DNA from: Coriobacteriales bacterium
GTDB taxonomy: Bacteria > Actinomycetota > Coriobacteriia > Coriobacteriales > UBA8131
Reading direction: 5' to 3'
DNA length: 12,510 bases
NCBI GenBank assembly: GCA_031274985.1
Contig: JAISPK010000044.1
Coordinates: 1-12,510, forward strand
Made by a program: the position numbers and the translations under genes. Below the pieces are notes generated by a model. That model was not told where the DNA came from and searched no databases. It saw only the letters and a list, made by a program, of their open reading frames with translations. Position 1 is the first letter of the stretch. Each line of letters starts with the position of its first letter. Shown piece by piece: positions 1 through 5,147 of this stretch.

Positions 1-709
1 GGGAAACGATTTTGTCTCCCGCTACCAACCCTGCTGCCTCGGCAGGCGAATTCTCTGCAACCGCATCAACCACCGTGGTTGGAGCCATCTTGCCGCTTGC
101 CAGCAATAAGACGATGAGAATAACAAGGGCAACAACCAGGTTTGAAAAGGAGCCGGCCAGGAGTATAGCAACGCGTTTGTACCAGGGCATCGCTGAATAC
201 GTGAGCTTTTTTTCTGCCGCCAGAAACTCCCGGGGATTGCTGATTGGGCGCGCTTGTCCCTCACGGTAAGCAATGTCCTTGATGGTAGCAGCAGCAATGG
301 CGTAGTGATACAAACCGCGCGCCTTATAGCGGCGCACCGTTCCCCAGTCTGCAAGGGTGTCGAGACCTTTTAGCAGGTCAAAGCCGAGCGATTCGCTGGC
401 ATGGCCAGCACGGTCCTCGCACACTTCACCAAAGTAGGCAATAAAAGTGAGGGCCTTTTCAACCTCGGGGCCTTCCTCGCCTTTTTCCATGCCTGCGATG
501 AGGCAATAGCCACCCAGCGGAATAGCCGTTACACCATAGAGAGTCTCCTTGCGCCTGAAGGCAAGTTTGGGGCCGGGAAGCCCGATCATAAATTCCTTGA
601 CCCGCAAGCCACAGGCGCGGGCAGCAAGAAAATGCCCCACCTCGTGGATAAACACAATAACGGTGAGGAGCACGAGACCCCAGAATATAACTGAAATAAC
701 TTCAAACAT
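1..709 (-). CDS. RseP-type site-2 protease (M50 family), N-terminal part
   Basis: This is an intramembrane zinc metalloprotease of the RseP/site-2 protease family, which cuts membrane-anchored regulators within the bilayer. The reading frame is open to the left edge, so only the first 236 residues are visible. The first transmembrane segment (about residues 5-27) carries the zinc and catalytic motif HEVGH at 22-26, and a GGY motif follows at 66-68. A second membrane segment lies at about 180-205 and contains the family's AGxxxN element (AGSFSN, 185-190). A PDZ domain begins at about 213 (SPAEAAGL then GD). Between GGY and the second segment lie about 105 soluble residues, longer than I expect for RseP. 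The start is uncertain: ATG at 709 or an in-frame ATG at 730, neither with a clear Shine-Dalgarno. Family call is firm; substrate is unknown. Confidence 0.88.
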   Translation of the reverse strand, partial: MFEVISVIFWGLVLLTVIVFIHEVGHFLAARACGLRVKEFMIGLPGPKLAFRRKETLYGVTAIPLGGYCLIAGMEKGEEGPEVEKALTFIAYFGEVCEDRAGHASESLGFDLLKGLDTLADWGTVRRYKARGLYHYAIAAATIKDIAYREGQARPISNPREFLAAEKKLTYSAMPWYKRVAILLAGSFSNLVVALVILIVLLLASGKMAPTTVVDAVAENSPAEAAGLVAGDKIVS

Positions 710-728
710 AGTGCTGGTAGTGTAGCGC

Positions 729-757
729 ATACCAGATGATGCTGTTGGCGATGTCAA
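729..757 (-). promoter_or_regulatory. Possible promoter of the M50 protease gene
   Basis: Reading leftward, a perfect TTGACA (757-752) is followed after 17 bp by TGGTAT (734-729), which matches the -10 consensus at only three of six positions. A start from here would place the transcript just ahead of the ATG at 709 and would exclude the ATG at 730. The weak -10 makes this tentative. Confidence 0.2.
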
Positions 758-798
758 ATGCTTGTTGCTCTCAACGTGAACAAACCGTAGACAGCAGG

Positions 799-843
799 GC
801 GGGGCTACGGTCTATTCTTTTTGCAAAAAGACCGTAGCCCCGC
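799..843 (-). terminator. Strong stem-loop after the glycosyltransferase gene, possible terminator
   Basis: Two perfectly complementary 15-base arms (799-813 and 829-843, GCGGGGCTACGGTCT and its complement) enclose a 15-base loop. The loop region holds a second perfect palindrome, CTTTTTGCAAAAAG (817-830), that shares two bases with the right arm. The hairpin begins 13 bp past the glycosyltransferase stop codon, where a terminator for the glf operon would be expected. Neither strand has a T-tract directly after the stem, so it is not a textbook intrinsic terminator. It could instead be an mRNA 3'-end stabiliser or a factor-assisted stop. Confidence 0.55.
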
Positions 844-856
844 TCTCAAACCTTTG

Positions 857-1909
857 CTAATTGAACTTGAATATCTTCTGGGAGACGCGATAGCCGCCTT
901 TGATGGTGTAGTGACCGTAGCGCCCGTTGAGATTGACCGAGCGACCCAGGAAATGCTTGCGCATCCTTCGATACATTTCGGGAGAACGGTCGTAGAGGTA
1001 GCGCCAGATGCCATCGCGGAGTTCCAGGGCGTCATCACGCTTGGAGAGCACCAGGAATACCGAGCAGATCACCAGCATCATAAGCAGGTAGTTTTCCATG
1101 TAACGACGCAGACGCAGTTCGGTGATCTCGGCACCCTGCGCATAGGAATCGATCATGATGCGGGTTACTCTGAGCTGTTGATCGATGCGACCAATCATGA
1201 TCTCTTCGTTGACGCTTTGCCCCTCACGTCCAATAAAGTAACGATACAGGTCAACATTGAGGTAGAACAGGCTCCGCACGTACGGGAGCGGCACAAACAC
1301 AAAGATGTTGTCCACATAAAACGTGTGCTTGGGAAGCTCAAGGCCTATGTCTTTAAGCAACTCCGTGCGGTAGATGACCGAGTGCATAAGGATGTTTTGC
1401 GAGGGCAGGAATCGGCCGATATTGCCCCAGGAAAACTGCTTGTTGCGCGGCAGGACCCCCAGGTAACGAATAGGCGTACGCTTTTCTTCAAAGATCTTCT
1501 CATAGACATAATTGGTGATGATCAGATCAATGGGAGCTCTGCTGTCAGCAAATTGTGCGAGTTTGACGAGCACCGCTTTGCAGGCGCGCTCGTCGAGCCA
1601 GTCGTCGGCATCCACCACCTTGAAGTAGGTCCCTCGAGCATGCGCAAGGCCTGTGTTAACCGCCTGCCCGTGTCCGCCGTTTTCCTGATGCACCGCTTTG
1701 ATGATTTCCGGGTGCCGGGCTGCCCACTCGTCCACCTTTTGCGGGGTGTTGTCCTTGACCGAGCCATCGTCAACGAGGATGATCTCTATTCTGTCGAGAT
1801 ACTTGCTGCAGCCGGCAATAATTGAGTTGACGCAATGGTCGAGGTAGTCCTCAACGTTGTAGCAGGGAACGGCAAAGGTGACAATGGGCTTTAAGGGTGA
1901 TTCAGTCAT
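857..1909 (-). CDS. Family 2 glycosyltransferase, probably surface glycan
   Basis: This 350-residue glycosyltransferase has a GT-A fold and transfers a sugar from a nucleotide donor. The visible family marks are the N-terminal strand TFAVPCYNVEDYL (11-23), VDDGS at 46-50, NGGHGQAVNTG at about 77-87, and the metal-binding DAD motif at 100-102 within DADDW. The C-terminal half has the HTFYVDN (195-201) and YRYFIGREGQSV (222-233) segments, which I recall from a GT2 subgroup often found near polysaccharide genes. A hydrophobic stretch at 274-288 may touch the membrane. The ATG at 1909 overlaps the glf stop as ATGA, so the two are probably translationally coupled; a TTG at 1918 is less likely. Coupling to glf suggests galactofuranose transfer, but donor and acceptor are inferred, not shown. 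Confidence 0.9.
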   Translation of the reverse strand: MTESPLKPIVTFAVPCYNVEDYLDHCVNSIIAGCSKYLDRIEIILVDDGSVKDNTPQKVDEWAARHPEIIKAVHQENGGHGQAVNTGLAHARGTYFKVVDADDWLDERACKAVLVKLAQFADSRAPIDLIITNYVYEKIFEEKRTPIRYLGVLPRNKQFSWGNIGRFLPSQNILMHSVIYRTELLKDIGLELPKHTFYVDNIFVFVPLPYVRSLFYLNVDLYRYFIGREGQSVNEEIMIGRIDQQLRVTRIMIDSYAQGAEITELRLRRYMENYLLMMLVICSVFLVLSKRDDALELRDGIWRYLYDRSPEMYRRMRKHFLGRSVNLNGRYGHYTIKGGYRVSQKIFKFN

Positions 1910-3231
1910 AATCTGCAACCTGTCTCACACGGAGATGCTGCGCAGCACGCATCCCCCCAATCGGCACAGAGCTCATCCGCCAAGTCCAGCGCTCTCTCGA
2001 TGATCTGGTCCATATTGTAGTAACGGTATTCTGCCAGGCGTCCGAGCACATGAAAATCCGGGAGCCTGGCAAAGAGGGCGAGATAGCGCTCATAGGCCTC
2101 CTGATTAGCAGGATCAAGGATGGCGTAATAGGGCACTTGCCCCGGCTGGTTCTCAAAGGCGAGTGAATATTCTTCCATGATGGTGGTATGGTCGATATCC
2201 TGGCCGGTGAGCCAGGTGAACTCAGTAAGGCGTGTAAAGTCTTCACTGACGGTGTAGTTAACGGTGCCAACCGGTTGAAAATGCTTTTGCGGCAGGGTTT
2301 TGTAGATAAAGTTCAGACTTCTGTACGGCAGCATGCCAAAACACAGGTCGGCAAGAAAATCCAGAGGCCCGGTATATACAACGGTGCCTTCAAAGGGCTG
2401 GCCTGCGGCAGTTATCGTCGTAAAGGGTTGCGGCTCTTCTGCCTCAGCAGGTGTTTGGTGCTCAGGGTCAGGGGTACGAGAAAAACTCAACAGGTCGCGG
2501 GCGTCCAGGCCAAGCACTACCGAGATGTTCTCATGGGCGAGCAGGGCATCAAAGAGCGGCGTATATCCCTCAAGAGGCATACCCTGCCAGGCGTCGGTAA
2601 AGTAGCGATTGTCGCGCCCCGTATACACCGGCACGCGCGCTGTGACGCTTTCGTCCACTTCTTCGGGGGTGACTCCCCACTGTTTAAGGGTGTACTGCAA
2701 AAAGACCTTCTCGTAAACAAAGTCGGCCAGCTCAGACAGCAGCGGGTCAGCGCTCTTGCGAAGTTCGATGATTGGCACCTTGGTGTCCGGCCCAAAACTC
2801 TCGGTGAGCTTGTCAATGAGTAGGCGAGCCTTTGAAGGTTCAAAGTGCATCTCAATGGAGTTAAAGTTAAACGGCACCGGCGTATACACCTCGTAGATGT
2901 TTGCAAGCACCTCGTGCTGGTAATTGCGCCATGCGGTAAAGCGGCTCAGATAGTCATAGGCTCGCTTGAAGTTGGTGTGAAAGATGTGGGGCCCGTAGGT
3001 GTGAATCAAAACTCCCGCTTTGTCATAGGTGTCGTAGGCATTGCCCCCGACATGCGCGCGCTGATCGATTACCAGGACCTTCTTGTTGGCACGCTCAGCC
3101 AGCTCCCGGGCAACTACTGCTCCTGCAAACCCCGCGCCCACAACCAGTACGTCCACGCCTGCTTGTAGTATCTCTTCTGCAGCGGCTTTACCACTTACGT
3201 AGTGTTGTGCACCGCATTTGTTTTCAGACAA
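1906..3231 (-). CDS. glf: UDP-galactopyranose mutase
   Basis: Glf is a flavoenzyme that converts UDP-galactopyranose to UDP-galactofuranose, the donor for galactofuranose-containing surface glycans. The protein is about 441 residues if it starts at TTG 3231. The FAD-binding VGAGFAG loop is at about 31-37, followed by IDQRAHVGGNAYD and the active-site segment YGPHIFHT. Other family marks are PFNFNSIE, QWGVTPEEV and a C-terminal GRLAEYRYYNMDQ. It is longer than the usual 370-390 residues: there are about 25 extra residues before the FAD domain, an acidic, proline-rich insert mid-protein (around SRTPDPEHQTPAEAEEPQP) and a Cys-rich tail. The TTG is chosen because AAAGGAG sits 5 bases upstream. 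An in-frame ATG at 3264 has no such site and would give 452 residues. The gene heads a unit with the downstream glycosyltransferase. Confidence 0.93.
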   Translation of the reverse strand: MSENKCGAQHYVSGKAAAEEILQAGVDVLVVGAGFAGAVVARELAERANKKVLVIDQRAHVGGNAYDTYDKAGVLIHTYGPHIFHTNFKRAYDYLSRFTAWRNYQHEVLANIYEVYTPVPFNFNSIEMHFEPSKARLLIDKLTESFGPDTKVPIIELRKSADPLLSELADFVYEKVFLQYTLKQWGVTPEEVDESVTARVPVYTGRDNRYFTDAWQGMPLEGYTPLFDALLAHENISVVLGLDARDLLSFSRTPDPEHQTPAEAEEPQPFTTITAAGQPFEGTVVYTGPLDFLADLCFGMLPYRSLNFIYKTLPQKHFQPVGTVNYTVSEDFTRLTEFTWLTGQDIDHTTIMEEYSLAFENQPGQVPYYAILDPANQEAYERYLALFARLPDFHVLGRLAEYRYYNMDQIIERALDLADELCADWGDACCAASPCETGCRL

Positions 3232-3236
3232 ACCTG

Positions 3237-3243
3237 CTCCTTT
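3237..3243 (-). promoter_or_regulatory. Ribosome binding site setting a TTG start for glf
   Basis: AAAGGAG is followed by five bases (CAGGT) and then TTG at 3231-3229, in the glf frame. It lies inside the longer version of the ORF that begins at ATG 3264. The ATG has no purine-rich site ahead of it, so the TTG is the better start. Confidence 0.6.
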
Positions 3244-3358
3244 AGTATTTGTGTAATATGGCATTCTATCATTAGTGCATGCTTACCAGAGCGTTATGGC
3301 AATGTCCCGTAAGGTAACAAGCAGGTTTATTTACTCCATGGTTAAAGCAGGGTTTTTG

Positions 3359-3364
3359 AAAGGA
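3359..3364 (+). promoter_or_regulatory. Ribosome binding site setting the pta start
   Basis: AAAGGA lies six bases upstream of ATG 3371. The protein starting there (MSSFLEQI) begins like standard short phosphotransacetylases. The upstream in-frame ATG at 3275 would add 32 residues that do not resemble the family. Confidence 0.65.
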
Positions 3365-3370
3365 ACGGGT

Positions 3371-4369
3371 ATGAGTAGTTTTCTTGAGCAGATCAATGCA
3401 AGGGCCGCTGCCAATAAGCAGCACATTGTTTTACCTGAAGGAGGGGACCTTCGCACCCTTAACGCAGCTCGAGCGTTGGTTGACGGCAACATTGCCGAGA
3501 TAACCGTACTGGCTGATCCTCAAAAAGCAGCAGAGTCCGGCATAGACCTCTCCGGTATCAATATTGTCAACCCGGCACAGAGCCCCTCAAATGCCCGCTA
3601 CGCAGAAGTACTGTTTGAACTGCGCAAGGCAAAGGGACTCACGTTAGAGGACGCGCAAAAGCTGGTGCAGCAAGAACTCTACCACGGCGTAATGATGGTG
3701 TATCTCGACGAGGCCGACGGCATGGTTGCCGGCGCGGTTCATTCCACCAGTAATGTGCTGCGCCCCTGTTTACAGATACTCAAGACTGCCCCGGGCGTTG
3801 CCCTGGTTTCGGCTTTCTTTGTCATCGTGGTGCCGGATTGTGACTTTGGCGCCAACGGCACCTTTATCTTTGCTGACTCAGGTCTCGTTCAGCACCCCAC
3901 CGCAGAAGAATTGGCAGAGATTGCCCTGAGCTCCGCCGGCTCCTTTGAGAGTCTCGTTGAGGCTACCCCGGTGGTAGCTATGCTCTCGCACTCCACCAAG
4001 GGGAGCGCAAAAAGCCCCAGCGTTGCCAAGGTAGAACTCGCTACCCAGCTCGCCCGTGCCAAGGCTCCCCAGCTTGCTCTCGACGGTGAGTTGCAACTTG
4101 ATGCCGCCATCGTCCCCAGTGTAGGCGAGTCCAAGGCACCGGATTCAACGGTAGCCGGCCATGCGAATGTGCTGGTATTTCCCGATCTTGACTCCGGCAA
4201 TATCGCTTATAAGCTGGCCCAACGACTCGCCAGGGCTGAGGCGTATGGGCCAATCACCCAGGGTCTGGCTAAGCCGGTCAACGACCTTTCTCGCGGCGCC
4301 AGCGCAGAGGATATCGCCGGCGTAGTAGCTATCACCGCGGTGCAGAGTCAGGCTCGAAAGAATCAATAA
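3371..4369 (+). CDS. pta: Phosphate acetyltransferase (phosphotransacetylase)
   Basis: Pta interconverts acetyl-CoA plus phosphate with acetyl phosphate plus CoA in the cytoplasm. Together with acetate kinase it yields ATP and acetate. The 332-residue protein matches the usual length of the short, single-domain class. Recognisable elements are IVLPEGGDLRTLNAA near the N-terminus, YHGVMMVYLDEADGMVAGAVHST, the FFVIVVPDCDFGANGTFIFADSG region, STKGSAKSP, and VPSVGESKAPDSTVAGHANVLVFPDLDSGNIAYKL broken here as its VFPDLDSGNIAYK core. The catalytic DLSRG element is at 305-309, with Ser307 and Arg308 at the positions known to be catalytic in this family. It is the only plus-strand gene in the window, diverges from glf and converges on ackA. 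A perfect 10-bp stem-loop starts 13 bp after the stop. Confidence 0.96.
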   Translation: MSSFLEQINARAAANKQHIVLPEGGDLRTLNAARALVDGNIAEITVLADPQKAAESGIDLSGINIVNPAQSPSNARYAEVLFELRKAKGLTLEDAQKLVQQELYHGVMMVYLDEADGMVAGAVHSTSNVLRPCLQILKTAPGVALVSAFFVIVVPDCDFGANGTFIFADSGLVQHPTAEELAEIALSSAGSFESLVEATPVVAMLSHSTKGSAKSPSVAKVELATQLARAKAPQLALDGELQLDAAIVPSVGESKAPDSTVAGHANVLVFPDLDSGNIAYKLAQRLARAEAYGPITQGLAKPVNDLSRGASAEDIAGVVAITAVQSQARKNQ

Positions 4370-4382
4370 GTGAGTGAAGCGA

Positions 4383-4407
4383 AGGGTGACAGATACTCTG
4401 TCACCCT
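4383..4407 (+). terminator. Perfect stem-loop just after pta
   Basis: Arms AGGGTGACAG (4383-4392) and CTGTCACCCT (4398-4407) pair perfectly around a 5-base loop, 13 bp past the pta stop. No T-tract follows directly; the next run of Ts is only CTTTG at 4415-4419. The sequence also resembles the TGTCATYCTGAG repeats further right, so it may be a repeat remnant that also serves as the pta transcript end. Confidence 0.45.
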
Positions 4408-4410
4408 GAG

Positions 4411-4493
4411 CCCTCTTTGTCGTTCCCGCAGCCCCCTCTTTGTCGTTCCCGCGGCCCCTTCTGTCGTTCCCGCGAAGGCGGGAACCCATACCC
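4411..4493 (-). repeat. Left array of the GTTCCCGC hairpin repeat (two partial, one full copy)
   Basis: Two identical 19-bp partial copies (4411-4429 and 4434-4452, containing TGTCGTTCCCGC) are followed by one complete copy at 4455-4493. The complete copy has arms GTTCCCGC (4466-4473) and GCGGGAAC (4478-4485) around GAAG. The partial copies keep only one arm. All three are in the opposite orientation to the array next to ackA, and the partial copies lie on the gene-proximal side. Confidence 0.85.
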
Positions 4494-4622
4494 TGACATC
4501 CTGAGTCCTTCGCCTTGTCGCAATCATGGCTCAGTTTTTTTCATCGATTGCCCCTTTTTGCATTTACGATGTCAATTGACCCAAATAACGGTACGTCGCT
4601 CTTTTTCACGAGATTCAAAGGG

Positions 4623-4780
4623 TTTTTGCCAAAAAGAAGACGAAACGCGAAGAATTATTTTCTGCGCAAAACTGTTATGCATAACAGCAATTTTCTGACC
4701 AACAGTTTAAAAATGTGCTTACAGACAGCAACGCTCGGCTTTACAAAAATCTTCGCGTTTCATCGTTTTTTTGACATAAA
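4623..4780. repeat. Imperfect 38-bp inverted repeat in the AT-rich core
   Basis: The left arm 4623-4660 and right arm 4743-4780 are reverse complements at about 30 of 38 positions by eye, with an identical 12-base core GAAACGCGAAGA. The 82 bp between them include a 16-bp perfect palindrome. The arms could be the ends of a small non-autonomous element or the stem of a structured RNA. No flanking target duplication was recognised. Confidence 0.6.
4672..4687. promoter_or_regulatory. 16-bp perfect palindrome, operator-like
   Basis: CTGTTATGCATAACAG is a perfect palindrome. A further AACAGTTT (4701-4708) is the exact complement of AAACTGTT (4669-4676), which overlaps the palindrome. So three AACAG-type half-sites lie within 40 bp. 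The spacing and symmetry resemble a binding site for a dimeric regulator, but there is no obvious promoter or gene directly beside it. Confidence 0.35.
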
Positions 4781-4870
4781 GGGAGATATTTTTGTTGAAA
4801 GGGGTCGCTTTTTGTTTGGCGGGAGACCTTGTAACACTCGGCTGTGTCGAATGCGCAGGAGGGCAAGGGA

Positions 4871-4962
4871 AAGATCCTTCGTTTCACTCAGGATGACAGG
4901 GAGAGGAGGCTCAGGATGACATTCACTTTGTCATTCTGAGGGCGCAAGCCCGAAGAATCTTT
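4871..4962. repeat. Pair of inverted CTGAG/GAAGAATC interspersed repeats
   Basis: Three related pieces occur: AGATCCTTCG with CTCAGGATGACA (4871-4898), CTCAGGATGACA (4910-4921), and TGTCATTCTGAG (4929-4940) running on to CGAAGAATCTT (4951-4961). The second and third are inverted and form an 11-of-12 stem around a 7-base loop. The third also contains GGGC-GCAA-GCCC (4940-4951), a short stem closed by a GNRA-type tetraloop. A degenerate copy lies at 4494-4514. Such sequences resemble short intergenic repeats dispersed in many bacterial genomes. Confidence 0.65.
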
Positions 4963-4978
4963 TGAGCAAGAACTGGGC

Positions 4979-5122
4979 ATGGGTTCCCGCCTTCGCGGGA
5001 ACGACAGAGGGTATGGGTTCCCGCCTTCGCGGGAACGACAGAAGGTATGGGTTCCCGCCTTCGCGGGAACGACAGAGGGTTTCGCGGGAACGGCAGAGGG
5101 CGTCGCGGGAACGACAGAGTGG
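4979..5122 (+). repeat. Right array of the hairpin repeat: three tandem 34-bp copies plus two partial
   Basis: Complete 34-bp units lie directly head to tail at 4979-5012, 5013-5046 and 5047-5080, and differ only at one base (GAGGGT versus GAAGGT). Each contains arms GTTCCCGC and GCGGGAAC around CTTC. Two partial units (5081-5102 and about 5103-5122) keep only the GCGGGAAC arm and its GACAGAG tail. There are no spacers between the units, so this is not a CRISPR array. The array ends about 25 bp from the ackA stop codon and may influence 3' ends of the ackA message. Confidence 0.9.
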
Positions 5123-5147
5123 ACGCTTATGACGGCAGGGAGCTGCT

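Larger units (their letters stand above)
3232..3370. promoter_or_regulatory. Divergent intergenic region between glf and pta
   Basis: These 139 bp separate the leftward glf start (TTG 3231) from the rightward pta start (ATG 3371), so promoters for both genes are expected here. No convincing -35/-10 pair is visible on either strand. The best leftward candidate is TTGTTA followed after 16 bp by CATAAC, which is weak. In-frame ATGs at 3275, 3296, 3302 and 3338 precede the real pta start but lack good ribosome binding sites. Confidence 0.4.
4370..5147. other. Gene-free, repeat-rich spacer between pta and ackA
   Basis: These 778 bp hold no convincing gene. From the pta side they contain a perfect stem-loop, two partial and one complete copy of a GC-rich hairpin repeat, a CTGAG-type repeat, and an AT-rich core of roughly 300 bp with nested inverted repeats. 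Further CTGAG-type repeats follow, then three complete and two partial copies of the hairpin repeat in the opposite orientation, ending at ackA. The only long ORF inside (4515-4919, +) runs from the core into repeats and has no ribosome binding site that I can defend. Confidence 0.85.

Noticed and set aside
22..354. 110-residue minus-strand ORF at the left edge
   Set aside because: It overlaps the protease reading frame in a different phase; the protease frame carries HEVGH, GGY and PDZ motifs.
821..1825. 334-residue plus-strand ORF opposite the glycosyltransferase
   Set aside because: It lies fully antisense to a clearly real GT2 gene, starts inside the stem-loop, and shows no family features.
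2188..2823. 211-residue plus-strand ORF opposite glf
   Set aside because: It is antisense to conserved glf segments with no independent support.
3275..3370. N-terminal extension of pta from ATG 3275
   Set aside because: There is no ribosome binding site at 3275, and the 32 extra residues do not fit the family, whereas ATG 3371 has AAAGGA at good spacing.
4515..4919. 134-residue plus-strand ORF in the pta-ackA spacer
   Set aside because: It begins in AT-rich sequence without a defensible ribosome binding site, ends inside the CTGAG-type repeats, and its translation is basic and low in recognisable pattern.
4979..5122. Possible CRISPR array
   Set aside because: The 34-bp units are directly tandem with no unique spacers between them, and no cas genes are present.
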